Positions 44,014 through 52,415 of a stretch of 64,000 nucleotides of DNA are shown here, in pieces. A model generated the notes under the pieces. The model saw only the letters and a program-made list of their open reading frames with translations. It did no database searches and had not been told where the DNA came from. The DNA lies in assembly GCA_016710645.1 (NCBI GenBank), contig JADJVI010000022.1:92554-156553 (forward strand), given 5' to 3'. The position numbers and the translations under genes were made by a program. Position 1 is the stretch's first letter. The number at the start of each line of letters is the position of its first letter. This stretch comes from Actinomycetales bacterium (lineage in GTDB: Bacteria > Actinomycetota > Actinomycetes > Actinomycetales > Dermatophilaceae).

Positions 44014-44793
44014 ATGGCCACCCCGCCCGCGCCCGAGCGGCACACCGCTCCCGCGTCCGAGCCGAACGCCGCGTCCGCGCCTGAGCCGCACCCCGCGCCG
44101 GAGCCAGACCCCGCGCTCATCGCCGCCATCCACGCCGCCCTCGCGGCCCAGGCCGACCCCGTCCGCGCCGCCGGTCAGCAGCGCTACATGAAATCCGCGA
44201 TGCCCTACCTCGGCCTCACCAGCCCGCAGCTCAAGGTGACGTTGCGACCGATCCTGCGCGACCCGGCATACCGGCTCGACAACCGCGAGCGCTGGGAGGC
44301 GACCGTCCGCGCCCTCTGGGACGGCGCGACCCACCGCGAACACTGGTATGCCGCGCTGGCCCTGGCGGGGCACAAGCACTACCGCCCGTGGCGCGACCTG
44401 GGCACCCTCGACCTCTATCGGCACCTCATCCTCACCGGTCAGTGGTGGGACGTCGTCGACGAGATCGCCACGCACCGGGTGCGCGAGGTCCTCGACACCC
44501 ACCCCGACGCGATGTCAATCACCCTGCGCCAGTGGGCGATTGACGACAACCTGTGGATCCGCCGTAGCGCCATGCTGAGCCAGGTCGGCCGCCGCGAGCG
44601 CACCGACCCCCAGTTGCTCGCCGACACCATCACGCCCAATATCGACGGACGAGACTTCTTCTCCCGCAAGGCGATTGGCTGGGCGCTGCGCGAATACGCG
44701 CGCACCAACCCGGATTGGGTCCGCGCCTTCGTCGCCCGGCACCCCGACCTGTCCGGCCTGTCCCGCCGAGAAGCCCTCAAACACCTCGACTGA
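44014..44793 (+). CDS. DNA alkylation repair (HEAT-like, AlkD type) protein
   Basis: From ATG 44014 the product is 259 residues. An Ala/Pro-rich leader of about 30 residues precedes a helical-repeat domain: LGLTSPQLKVTLRPIL, HWYAALALAGHKHYRPW, QWWDVVDEIATHRV, LWIRRSAMLSQVGRRERTD and FFSRKAIGWALREYARTNPDWVRAF. These are the markers of PF08713 DNA glycosylases (AlkC/AlkD), which excise alkylated bases. The Pro/Ala-rich leader is unusual and might be extra N-terminal reading; a later in-frame start is possible. The MATE gene starts one base after its stop. Confidence 0.88.
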   Translation: MATPPAPERHTAPASEPNAASAPEPHPAPEPDPALIAAIHAALAAQADPVRAAGQQRYMKSAMPYLGLTSPQLKVTLRPILRDPAYRLDNRERWEATVRALWDGATHREHWYAALALAGHKHYRPWRDLGTLDLYRHLILTGQWWDVVDEIATHRVREVLDTHPDAMSITLRQWAIDDNLWIRRSAMLSQVGRRERTDPQLLADTITPNIDGRDFFSRKAIGWALREYARTNPDWVRAFVARHPDLSGLSRREALKHLD

Positions 44794-44794
44794 C

Positions 44795-46177
44795 ATGGCC
44801 CCGCCAACCCCGGAGCGGGCGCCACTCCCGCCCGACAGGAGCACACCCGCACCGTCCGTCGACCGGCGCGAGATCATCGGGCTGGCCGTGCCGGCCTTCC
44901 TCGCCCTGGTCGCCGAACCCCTTTACCTGCTCGCCGACTCCGCGATCGTCGGCCACCTCGGCACCGTCCCGCTGGCCGGTCTTGGCGTCGCCGCCTCCGT
45001 ATTGCTCACGGCCAGTGGGCTGTTCATCTTCCTGGCCTACGCGACGACCTCCCAGGTGGCCCGGCATCTCGGCGCCGGCCAACGCGCCGCCGCCATTTCG
45101 GTGGGCCTTGACGGCCTCTGGCTGAGCCTGGTCATCGGCACCCTCGCCGGCATCGCCCTGGCCGTCTTCGCCGACCCACTGGCCGCCCTCTTCGGCGCCA
45201 GCGACGCCGCCCATGCCCAAGCCGTCACCTACCTACGGGTTGCCGCCGCCGGCCTGCCCGGCATGCTCGCCACCCTCGCCGCCACCGGCACCCTCAGAGG
45301 CCTGCTCGACACCCGCACCCCGCTCGTTGCCTCCGTCGTCGGCCTCAGCGCCAACGTCGCCCTCAACCTGCTCTTCGTCCACGGCCTGCACTGGGGCATC
45401 GCCGGCTCGGCCTGGGGCACGATGATCGCCCAGACCGCCATCGCTCTGGCGCTCACCGCCGTCGTCCTGCGCGGCGCCCGCACCCATGCCGTGGCCCTGC
45501 GCCCCCACCCGGGCCGCATCCTCGCGGCGGCGCGGGACGGCATACCCCTGGTCGTGCGCACCATCGCCCTGCGCGCGGTGCTGCTGCTCTCGGTCTGGGC
45601 CGCCGCCCACCTCGGCGACGCGCCCCTGGCCGCCCACCAGGTCGTCGCGACGATCTGGAGCACGCTCGCCTTCGCCGTCGACGCCCTGGCCATCGCCGCG
45701 CAAGCCGTCGTCGGGCGCAACCTCGGCGCCGGCGACATCACCGCCGCCCGCGCAGCCACCCGCACCATGCTGCGCTGGGGCATCGCCAGCGGGGTGCTCC
45801 TCGGCGGCGCGGTGGTCGCCTTGCAGGGGGTGCTCCTGCCGGTCCTCACGCCCGACCCCGCCGTGCAGGGGTATGCCGGTCGCGCCCTGCTCGTCGTCGC
45901 GGCCGGTCAGCTCGTGGCCGGGTATGTGTTCGTCGCCGACGGCGTGCTCATGGGGGCGGGCGACTTCCGCTATCTGGCCTGGGCGATGCTCGCCAGCCTC
46001 ACGGCATACCTGCCGATGGCGGCCTTCGTGCGCGCGCTAGGCGTATGGGGCGAACCCGGCCACGTGCTCGTCGTGCTGTGGATCGCGTTCGTGGCCTTCA
46101 TGGCGGTGCGGATGGCGACGCTCTGGTGGCGGCTGCGCGGCGACGCGTGGGCCATCACTGGCACGACCACCCGCTGA
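44795..46177 (+). CDS. MATE family (DinF-like) efflux transporter
   Basis: A 460-residue membrane protein with about 12 hydrophobic helices in two related halves. After a Pro-rich leader, VPAFLALVAEPLYLLADSAIVGHLG is the DinF-type first helix pair, and the matching position in the second half is IALRAVLLLSVWAAAHLG. MATE pumps export drugs or metabolites using Na+ or H+; the cargo is not readable. It is co-transcribed with the DNA alkylation repair gene (one-base gap), so both may respond to DNA damage, as dinF does elsewhere. Confidence 0.9.
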   Translation: MAPPTPERAPLPPDRSTPAPSVDRREIIGLAVPAFLALVAEPLYLLADSAIVGHLGTVPLAGLGVAASVLLTASGLFIFLAYATTSQVARHLGAGQRAAAISVGLDGLWLSLVIGTLAGIALAVFADPLAALFGASDAAHAQAVTYLRVAAAGLPGMLATLAATGTLRGLLDTRTPLVASVVGLSANVALNLLFVHGLHWGIAGSAWGTMIAQTAIALALTAVVLRGARTHAVALRPHPGRILAAARDGIPLVVRTIALRAVLLLSVWAAAHLGDAPLAAHQVVATIWSTLAFAVDALAIAAQAVVGRNLGAGDITAARAATRTMLRWGIASGVLLGGAVVALQGVLLPVLTPDPAVQGYAGRALLVVAAGQLVAGYVFVADGVLMGAGDFRYLAWAMLASLTAYLPMAAFVRALGVWGEPGHVLVVLWIAFVAFMAVRMATLWWRLRGDAWAITGTTTR

Positions 46178-46230
46178 CCAGGTCTGGGCTGAGCCTCATG
46201 GTCCCGAGACGCCCCGCCCCGCGCTTCACA

Positions 46231-46290
46231 GATCGCGATCAGTTGACATGGGTGCCGTTATAGCGCGACCCAAGTCAACTGATCGCGATC
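46231..46290. terminator. Long perfect hairpin between convergent MATE and LCP genes
   Basis: gatcgcgatcagttgac (46231-46247) and gtcaactgatcgcgatc (46274-46290) are perfect inverse copies. The stem continues inward for another five pairs after one mismatch (tgggt/accca). The arm starts with the palindrome GATCGCGATC. It lies 54 bases after the MATE stop and fits a bidirectional terminator. Confidence 0.75.
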
Positions 46291-46310
46291 CGCATGGGTG
46301 GGTGGGTGGG

Positions 46311-46342
46311 TCGAGGTGGGTGAGCCGGGCCACCCACCTCGA
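46311..46342. terminator. Hairpin directly after the LCP gene
   Basis: tcgaggtgggtg (46311-46322), 8-base loop, cacccacctcga (46331-46342): a perfect 12-bp stem one base after the LCP stop codon on the minus strand. It is preceded by a GGGT tandem repeat. It should terminate the minus-strand wzc operon. Confidence 0.75.
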
Positions 46343-46343
46343 A

Positions 46344-47567
46344 TCAGCGAACCTGGTTGGGGGCCTTCAGTTGGCCGATGCCGGGGTTGTTGAGCAGGAA
46401 CTGCGGCATCTTCTCGGCCGCGAGCGCCTGGAAGAGCGCGGTCGTCACCGGCTTGTCGGCGTTGAGCACCGAGGCACCGGCCGCCGTCGTGCCGAAGCTC
46501 GTGATCGGAATGGTCAGGAAGGTCACGTCGTCGGTGCGAATGTCCTTGAGCGACAAGGCCAACTGGCCGATCGCCTGGTTGGACAGGGCATCGTCGACGA
46601 CGAGGTTGCGGGTGATCGCGCCGACCGAGTCGTTGAGGGTGACCGGGTTGGTCAAGGTGCCCTTGGAGACCAGCTTGCGCAGCATCTCGCGCAGGAAGTT
46701 CTGTTGGCGCTGGATGCGGTCGAAGTCGCCGCCGGCCAGGCCATAACGGGTGCGCACATACTCCAGTGCCTCGTCGCCCATGAGGGTGTGCTCGCCCTTG
46801 GTCCATTGGTACCTGTGCATGGGGTCATAGACGTCGGCCGGGATATAGACGGTCACCCCGCCCAGGGCAGTGGACAGGTCCTTGAATCCGTTCCAGTCGA
46901 TGACCGCCACATGGTCCATCCGAATGCCGGTGAACTGCTCGACGGTCTGCTGCATGAGGCTGGGCCCGCCATAGGAGAAGGCCGCGTTGATCTTGTCCTC
47001 GCCATGGCCCTCGACCGGCACATAGGTGTCGCGGGGGATCGAGACGACATAGATACGTTTCCGGTCCCCGGAAATATGCATGACCATCATCGTGTCCGAG
47101 CGATGGACGCCCGGCTGCCAACGGCCCGAGCGCAGCGTCTCGGCGATCCCCGACCCGTCATAACCATTGTCGGCACCGGCCAGCAGGAAGGTCAGTCCCG
47201 GTTCCTCGTTGCCTTCAACCGGCACCGGCGCCGGCCGGGCCGCCTCCGGCACCGTTGACGAGAACCGCCCGATCCCGGACAACTGCTTGTTGAGATAGAG
47301 CCCGACCCCAGCCACTCCGCCGGCCACCAGTCCGAGCAGGATCAGCAGCGCCAGCAGCGCCTTGTGCCGCCGGAAGAAGCCCCCTCGGCGAGGGCGATGC
47401 CGCTCGCTGCGCGAGGCCGGTGCGACTCCGACGCCCCCGAGGACATCGTCGCTCCGCTCGACACCCTCGTAGCCTCGCTCGACGCCCTCGTAGCCGCCCT
47501 CGTCGAGCACCTCGTCGATCGCCTCGTCGCCAGGCTCTGCCCGACGTGCCGAGTCCATGTCGCTCAT
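46344..47567 (-). CDS. LytR-CpsA-Psr (LCP) family cell-wall polymer transferase
   Basis: A 407-residue protein with a cytoplasmic N-terminus (containing a tandem GYEGVER repeat), one transmembrane helix (about residues 71-91, ALLALLILLGLVAGGVAGV) and an extracellular LCP domain. RSDTMMVMHI, VVSIPRDTYVPV, EDKINAAFSYGG and LEYVRTRYGLAGGDFDRIQRQQ carry the conserved Arg and Asp residues that bind polyprenyl pyrophosphate. LCP enzymes attach polysaccharides or teichoic acids to peptidoglycan. It is the last gene of the operon starting with the Wzc-like kinase, so it probably anchors the polysaccharide made by this locus. Confidence 0.92.
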   Translation of the reverse strand: MSDMDSARRAEPGDEAIDEVLDEGGYEGVERGYEGVERSDDVLGGVGVAPASRSERHRPRRGGFFRRHKALLALLILLGLVAGGVAGVGLYLNKQLSGIGRFSSTVPEAARPAPVPVEGNEEPGLTFLLAGADNGYDGSGIAETLRSGRWQPGVHRSDTMMVMHISGDRKRIYVVSIPRDTYVPVEGHGEDKINAAFSYGGPSLMQQTVEQFTGIRMDHVAVIDWNGFKDLSTALGGVTVYIPADVYDPMHRYQWTKGEHTLMGDEALEYVRTRYGLAGGDFDRIQRQQNFLREMLRKLVSKGTLTNPVTLNDSVGAITRNLVVDDALSNQAIGQLALSLKDIRTDDVTFLTIPITSFGTTAAGASVLNADKPVTTALFQALAAEKMPQFLLNNPGIGQLKAPNQVR

Positions 47568-48091
47568 TGCACTCTCCCCCGAGCAGCGGTCAGCCGCGGC
47601 AGGATCGCCGCGAGCAGGTCATCGATCTCGTCGGCGCAGATCCGCGCCGCTTCCTGGCCCCGCCCATACGGATCGGCCACATCCCCCGGCGACGCCCCCC
47701 GCATCCGGTATGCCGTCCGCACCAGGTCCGCGGGAGCCGTCCCCGCCGGCACGTCGTCCAGCGTCGCCGCGAACTGCCGAATGGTGAAGGTCCGCGTCAC
47801 CAGCCCGGGGTACTCATCGAGCACGAAAGACCGGTGCGCCTCCTCCATGGTCAGCACGAGGTCGGCCGAGCGCGCGAGGGGACCCAACGGCATACTCGCA
47901 AATCCCTCTGCCGACCCGCCCCGGGCCTCGAGCTCGCGGGCCATTTCGGCGCTCATCGCCAACCCGGGCCGCGCGTGGGTGCCGGCTCCGGCGAAGAGCA
48001 GGCCCGCATCGGGGGTCGTGAGCGCGACCGCGCGCCGGGTGGCATAGGCCGACCGGCAGATGTTGGCAGTGCACACAAAAAGGACCTTCAC
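47564..48091 (-). CDS. Low-molecular-weight protein-tyrosine phosphatase (Wzb-like)
   Basis: A 175-residue phosphatase with the P-loop VCTANICRSA near the N-terminus (Cys7, Arg13) and the general acid in DVADPYGRG (Asp). Its family partner is the tyrosine autokinase Wzc, encoded in the same operon, so it likely dephosphorylates the kinase's tyrosine tail and controls polymer length. Its stop overlaps the LCP start (ATGA), and its start overlaps the PqqD-like gene. Confidence 0.92.
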   Translation of the reverse strand: MKVLFVCTANICRSAYATRRAVALTTPDAGLLFAGAGTHARPGLAMSAEMARELEARGGSAEGFASMPLGPLARSADLVLTMEEAHRSFVLDEYPGLVTRTFTIRQFAATLDDVPAGTAPADLVRTAYRMRGASPGDVADPYGRGQEAARICADEIDDLLAAILPRLTAARGRVQ

Positions 48092-48423
48092 GACCGCCCA
48101 CTCTCCACGAGGAAGCCCCGCGTCACCAAGTCGGTCAGAAAGGCTGCCACCTGCTCGGCGAGCTCGGGAGCACCGATGCTCGCCTCCGCCGCGGCCTCGC
48201 GCGCCGCCGCCAGCACCTGCTCGCCGAGCGCGCCGTCCGGCTCGGCCGCGACCGCCCAGAAAAGCAGGTAGGCCGACCCTTCCAGCAGCACGATCGGCCC
48301 GTGCGGCAGCAGGGCCAGGTATGCCGTGTCCGTCGCCGCCTGGGTGTCCTCCTCAGGCGTCACGTATGCCGTGTCCGGCCCGACGGCATACCGGCGGGTG
48401 AGCCACCCCGAATTCGCGCTCAT
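48088..48423 (-). CDS. PqqD-like small protein (upstream of the phosphatase)
   Basis: A 111-residue protein. The first strands WLTRRYAVGPDTAYV and PIVLLEGSAYLLFWAV, followed by a helical VAAFLTDLVTRGFLVE end, match the PqqD fold of peptide-binding chaperones. In RiPP pathways PqqD presents a precursor peptide; no precursor or radical-SAM gene is here. It is the fifth gene of the minus-strand operon, overlapping both neighbours by four bases. Confidence 0.7.
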   Translation of the reverse strand: MSANSGWLTRRYAVGPDTAYVTPEEDTQAATDTAYLALLPHGPIVLLEGSAYLLFWAVAAEPDGALGEQVLAAAREAAAEASIGAPELAEQVAAFLTDLVTRGFLVESGRS

Positions 48424-49460
48424 CGCGGCTCACCGGATTCTGGAGGGGGCGCGGCGTCACGACGGCGACGCAGGCGACCCGCCAGGCCCGCCAGGCGACT
48501 CTGACGATGGCCGGGCAGTCGCGGGCCGCGATCGGGAGCGTCGGAACGGTCGAGGCGCTCGCGCACCGAGCCGGCCACCGCCCGAGAGCCGTCCCGCATG
48601 CCGAGCCAGACCCGGTAGCCGAACTCCTGGGCGACCTCGGCGCGGGTGGGCGCGCGGCCCAGGCGCATCGCGAGGGCGTCGGTGTTGACCGGCACCGCAT
48701 GCAGGGCGGCGCGGGCCTTGCCGCGCAACGTTGGCTCGGCCTTGACCCGCCCGATGGCCTTGTCGAAGCGTGACCCACCTTGCGAATAGGCCGCCCACAA
48801 GGCGTAGTCGCGGGCGCCGCGGTGTTGGTCGAGTTCGCCGAGAGCGGCCGCCAGGGCCACGGTGGATCCGAGTTCCGCTGCCAGCGCCCGGACGGCCTCC
48901 TGGCCGGCGGTATCGGCGATGTGAGCGGTGCCGTCGGTGCCAGTGGCGCCTGGGGTGTCGAGCGCTGACCAGATGCGCGGGACCTCGGTGGTGCCTCGGG
49001 ATTCGTCGCGGGCGGCGTGCAGCAGCAGGACCAGGGCCTGGCCGATCCGGCCCGGCACCTGGCAGTCCCGGGCGGCGATGGGCAGCGTCTGTCGATCAGC
49101 CCACAGCCGATCGAAGACGGTCTGCGGGTCGGCCTGGAAGCCCGGGAACTCCCGGTGCACGTCGATATAGCCCCAGTCGGAGTGCCAATAGTTGGCGGCG
49201 TGCTCGAAGGGCGAACCGGTCTCGAACTCCGAGTAGCGCTCCCAGCCGAGGTCGGCCAGGGCCGCGACGAAGGTGTCGAGATGGGCCGGGCGGACGAGGA
49301 CGTCGACATCGGTGCCGGACCGGCCGGGGTCACGCAGCGCCGGGTCGACCGCCGGGCCCTTGACGTGTAGCAGGTCAACGCCGTGCTCGTCGGCCACCCG
49401 TTGAGCGAGCGCATGAGCCAGGCGCACCCTGATCGACAGGGGGATCGGCCGCTCGGTCAT
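48420..49460 (-). CDS. Nucleotidyltransferase family protein (NTP_transf_5 type)
   Basis: A 346-residue protein. LLHVKGPAVDPALRDPGRSGTDVDVLVRP contains the metal-binding DVD pattern of the minimal nucleotidyltransferase fold, followed by WGYIDVHREFPGF (third acidic residue). The C-terminal half is helical and ends in an Arg-rich tail. Such enzymes accompany PqqD and HprK-like proteins both in lasso-peptide clusters and, as here, in exopolysaccharide loci. The substrate is unknown. It overlaps both PqqD-like genes. Confidence 0.75.
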   Translation of the reverse strand: MTERPIPLSIRVRLAHALAQRVADEHGVDLLHVKGPAVDPALRDPGRSGTDVDVLVRPAHLDTFVAALADLGWERYSEFETGSPFEHAANYWHSDWGYIDVHREFPGFQADPQTVFDRLWADRQTLPIAARDCQVPGRIGQALVLLLHAARDESRGTTEVPRIWSALDTPGATGTDGTAHIADTAGQEAVRALAAELGSTVALAAALGELDQHRGARDYALWAAYSQGGSRFDKAIGRVKAEPTLRGKARAALHAVPVNTDALAMRLGRAPTRAEVAQEFGYRVWLGMRDGSRAVAGSVRERLDRSDAPDRGPRLPGHRQSRLAGLAGRLRRRRDAAPPPESGEPR

Positions 49461-49738
49461 TCCTTCCCCGACCCCTCGACCTCAGCGACCTCGGCGACGA
49501 TCCCTTGGTCGATGAGGGTGCGCAGCTTGTCCTCGACCAGGTCGACGATGGGATCTGCCGGCTCCCCGAAGATCTCCACCAGGTGCTCGCACGCCTGCGC
49601 CACGGTGCGCGGCTCGGTGAGGAAGGCGACGATCTCGGTCGCCACCGCCGAGAGCCAGACCACCTGGTTGTCGACCAGCACCAACGAGTCGCCCTCGACC
49701 ACAAGGTGGTCGGCGACGCTCGCGACATAGCGGGTCAT
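49457..49738 (-). CDS. PqqD-like small protein (downstream of the HprK-like gene)
   Basis: A 93-residue protein with the PqqD pattern: VADHLVVEGDSLVLVDNQVVWLSAVATEIVAFL, then VAQACEHLVEIFG and a helical acidic end (DKLRTLIDQGIVAEV). It is more canonical than the other PqqD-like protein two genes away. Four-base overlaps with the nucleotidyltransferase and HprK-like genes show tight co-translation. The peptide or protein it binds is unknown. Confidence 0.82.
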   Translation of the reverse strand: MTRYVASVADHLVVEGDSLVLVDNQVVWLSAVATEIVAFLTEPRTVAQACEHLVEIFGEPADPIVDLVEDKLRTLIDQGIVAEVAEVEGSGKE

Positions 49739-50517
49739 GCCGGGTCACCGAGCAGGCTGGTGAGCACCGGTCCGAGCGACTGAACGTTCCGATAGCTCAG
49801 CCGCTGTGCTCCCCCGACCGATTCGAGCAGCTGCGCCATCCGGTGCAGCGGCCGCGGGATCCGGGCGAGGTAGGAGGTCTGCGGCACCAGTTCCATGATC
49901 GCGGCGAGGGTCGGCACGCCCTCCAGGACCGGCTGCGCCGGTCCGTCCGTGGTGCGGGTCAGCAGCACGATCGCCGACAGGTATGCCGGGCCGCTCCCGA
50001 CCCGCACGTGGTCGGCGGGAGCCAGGGTGCGCTTGCCGGTCTCCTCACCCACCCGCATCACCAGAGGTCGGGCATAGCCGTGGACCACGCCGTGCGGGTC
50101 GATGCCCACGGTCTCGTCGGAGAGGTAGCGATAGGTGCGGCCCCACGTGCGGGCCAGCGTCGACTTGCCGGTGCCCGACGCTGCGACGAACGCCGCCGCC
50201 ACACCGGTGACCGGGTGGGCCAGCCCGGCAGCATGGAAGAGCACCCAGGCCGGGTCGGCGTGGTCGATGACCGTGCGGGTGATCTCGGAGGACAGGTCGA
50301 CCGCGACGGCGTCCGAGCCGTCCGGCAGGGGTCCGGTGTAGGTGAGCGGCGGGACGGCATACCGGGGCTCGCGGGCAGGATCAGGAGAGCAGCCCTCCCA
50401 GGTGCGCGCCACACGGGCGAAGTCCTGCGCCGGGCACTCGGGACCGCGCACGACGGGGACATCCACCCCGAAGGCGCGGATGGTGAACCCGCCGGGCGGG
50501 GTGCCGCCGTCAGCCAC
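49735..50517 (-). CDS. HPr kinase-like P-loop protein
   Basis: A 260-residue protein with a Walker A motif ASGTGKST at residues 113-120, preceded by LFHAAGLAHPVTGVAAAFVA, and a downstream YLSDETVGIDPHG segment corresponding to the acidic Walker B region of HprK. It lacks the N-terminal domain of true HPr kinases. Short HprK-like proteins in actinobacterial polysaccharide and lasso-peptide clusters are thought to phosphorylate a small substrate. It is the second gene of the operon, 7 bp after the Wzc-like gene. Confidence 0.78.
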   Translation of the reverse strand: MADGGTPPGGFTIRAFGVDVPVVRGPECPAQDFARVARTWEGCSPDPAREPRYAVPPLTYTGPLPDGSDAVAVDLSSEITRTVIDHADPAWVLFHAAGLAHPVTGVAAAFVAASGTGKSTLARTWGRTYRYLSDETVGIDPHGVVHGYARPLVMRVGEETGKRTLAPADHVRVGSGPAYLSAIVLLTRTTDGPAQPVLEGVPTLAAIMELVPQTSYLARIPRPLHRMAQLLESVGGAQRLSYRNVQSLGPVLTSLLGDPA

Positions 50518-50524
50518 GAACGCC

Positions 50525-52213
50525 TCAGCTGCCGTCCGACGGGCGGGTGGAGCGGGCCCCGAGCTGCGGCATGCTCACCGTCTCTGGCGCCGTGCGAGGG
50601 CTGTCGGCGGACAAGATGCGACCGTCCGCACCAGACCCTCCCGCCCCCGAGGATCCTGAGGACCCCGAGCGTCCCGACCCGCCGGACCTCGAGCGGCGCC
50701 CACCGGAGCCAGAGGAGCCAGACGAGCCACTGCGGCCCGACGACCGGCCGGACGACTTCTTGCCCTTGGGCTCCCACCAGCGGCGCTTGCTGTTGCGACG
50801 GTTGCCGGAGCTGTAAGCCCGGTAGGCCCGCTCATAGTTGGCGTACCCCGTGCCATAGCCGTAGCCATAGCCGTAGTAGACGTTGCTGACCCCCCGCTTG
50901 GGCGCGAGGTTCATGACCACCCCGAGCAGCCGCCCGCCGACCTGGCTGAGGATCTTGCCGCACATCTCCAGCTCTTCCTTGCGGGTGCGCGCGGTCGCCA
51001 GCACGAGGATGGCGCCGTCACACATCGCGGCGAGCAGGCCCGCGTCGGTCACGGGAAGCAGCGGCGGGGCGTCGAGGATGACGACGTGATCGCGGCTGAG
51101 GTCGTCGATGAGTGCGCGCATCCGCCGCGACCCGAGCAGCTCGCTGGGGTTGGGGGGCACCCGGCCGGCCGACAGGATCGACAGCCGGGGCTCCGCGGTG
51201 CCCTGCAGGGCGTCGTGGATCGAAACGTCGCCGGCCAACACCTGGGTCAGGCCAATGGTGCCGTCGAGTTCCATCCGCTCGGCCACCCGCGGGCGGCGCA
51301 GGTCGGCATCGATGAGGATGGTGTCCTGGCCGGCGGCGGCGAGCACCTGAGCCAGGCTGAGCGCCAGCGTCGACTTGCCCTCGCCGGGGGTGGCACTGGT
51401 CATGACGATCGCGCGCGGTGGGTTGTCGACGTGGACGAAGCGCAGGTTGGTGCGCAGCTGGCGAATCGCCTCGGCGGCATTGCCCAGACCATGGGGCCCC
51501 GGGGCGACCGACTTGGACAGCTCGTCGGTGCGGGGGATGACGCCCAGCACGCTCGCTCCGAGCAGCGTTTCGACGTCCTCGACGTGCCGGATGCGCCGGT
51601 CGATCTGGCGCTTGACCAGCGCCAACAGATAACCCAGACCGAGGCCGCCGACCAGGCCCATGAGCAGGTTCATCCGCAGGTTGGGGGTGAAGGGGGCCCC
51701 CGGCAGGTATGCCGTTTCGACCTGCACCAGCCGCACCGTCGGCTCGACACCGGGCACCGGGTCACCACCCAGCGGGCCGCCGGACTCGACGGTCTTGACC
51801 TCGGTGATCAGGGCGCGCACGCCGGCGTCGGCGAGGTCGCGCGCTGCCTCGGGGGTGGATGCCCGAGCGGTGACCTGCACCAGCACCCCACCCTCGGACC
51901 CGAACGCCGACACCGAGCCCGGCAACCCGGAGCCGGGCGGCAGGCCCATCTCCTTGACGACGCGGGCCTGGGTGGCCCGGTTGCCCAGGAAGGTGGCGTA
52001 GATGGGGGCCTTCTTGCCGGCGAGGGTCAGCCCGGTGAACGAGTCACCCACGGTGCTGGAGTTACCCGCCGAGACATAGGCCGAGGCATCCGAGGCAAAG
52101 ATCCGTGGCTGGGTGCGGGTATAGAGGGCCATCACCGCGAGGCCGATCGCGACAGCGAGGATCAGGAGTTTCCAGTTGGCCCGGGTCATCCTGATGAAGT
52201 CGAGTATGGTCAC
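50525..52213 (-). CDS. Wzc-type tyrosine autokinase / chain-length determinant
   Basis: A 562-residue protein with a Wzz-like membrane part: helix 1 at about residues 14-31, an extracytoplasmic domain, and helix 2 at about 181-200. A BY-kinase domain follows: Walker A SATPGEGKST (273-282), Walker A' LIDADLRRP (300-308) and a Walker B VVILDAPPLL. The tyrosine-rich tail (VYYGYGYGYGTGYANYERAY) is the autophosphorylation site. A long Ser/Gly/Arg-rich disordered tail follows. It should control length and export of the polysaccharide with the Wzb-like phosphatase. It is the first gene of a seven-gene operon and is divergent from the dehydratase gene. Confidence 0.93.
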   Translation of the reverse strand: MTILDFIRMTRANWKLLILAVAIGLAVMALYTRTQPRIFASDASAYVSAGNSSTVGDSFTGLTLAGKKAPIYATFLGNRATQARVVKEMGLPPGSGLPGSVSAFGSEGGVLVQVTARASTPEAARDLADAGVRALITEVKTVESGGPLGGDPVPGVEPTVRLVQVETAYLPGAPFTPNLRMNLLMGLVGGLGLGYLLALVKRQIDRRIRHVEDVETLLGASVLGVIPRTDELSKSVAPGPHGLGNAAEAIRQLRTNLRFVHVDNPPRAIVMTSATPGEGKSTLALSLAQVLAAAGQDTILIDADLRRPRVAERMELDGTIGLTQVLAGDVSIHDALQGTAEPRLSILSAGRVPPNPSELLGSRRMRALIDDLSRDHVVILDAPPLLPVTDAGLLAAMCDGAILVLATARTRKEELEMCGKILSQVGGRLLGVVMNLAPKRGVSNVYYGYGYGYGTGYANYERAYRAYSSGNRRNSKRRWWEPKGKKSSGRSSGRSGSSGSSGSGGRRSRSGGSGRSGSSGSSGAGGSGADGRILSADSPRTAPETVSMPQLGARSTRPSDGS

Positions 52214-52298
52214 GTGATCCTCGTCGGTCGTGATGGCGACGACGGGCCCACCCCCGCCTCGAACGCCCGATTATACGCGGATGACCACTTTCGGCGCG

Positions 52299-52331
52299 GT
52301 GCGATAGTGCGGTGCGATGGCTCGGTGCGAT
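52299..52331. repeat. Three direct repeats GGTGCGAT in the wzc/gmd divergent region
   Basis: GGTGCGAT occurs at 52299-52306, 52311-52318 and 52324-52331, spaced 12 and 13 bp, all in the same direction. The repeats sit between the divergent Wzc-like gene (start 52213) and the dehydratase gene (start 52416). About one helical turn between copies fits a regulator binding site. The rest of the 202-bp gap shows one AT-rich spot (gattata near 52269) and one CGGCATAC octamer. Confidence 0.6.
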
Positions 52332-52415
52332 AGCGGTCCGCGCACGGCATACCAGCCAATGGGCCGCACTAGAGTGGACGCGACCCGATACCCCCGTCCC
52401 CGCCTGGGAGAACCC

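Noticed and set aside
48088..50517. A lasso peptide or other RiPP cluster
   Set aside because: PqqD, HprK-like and nucleotidyltransferase genes fit, but no precursor peptide, B2 protease or cyclase is present; the genes are embedded in a capsule operon.
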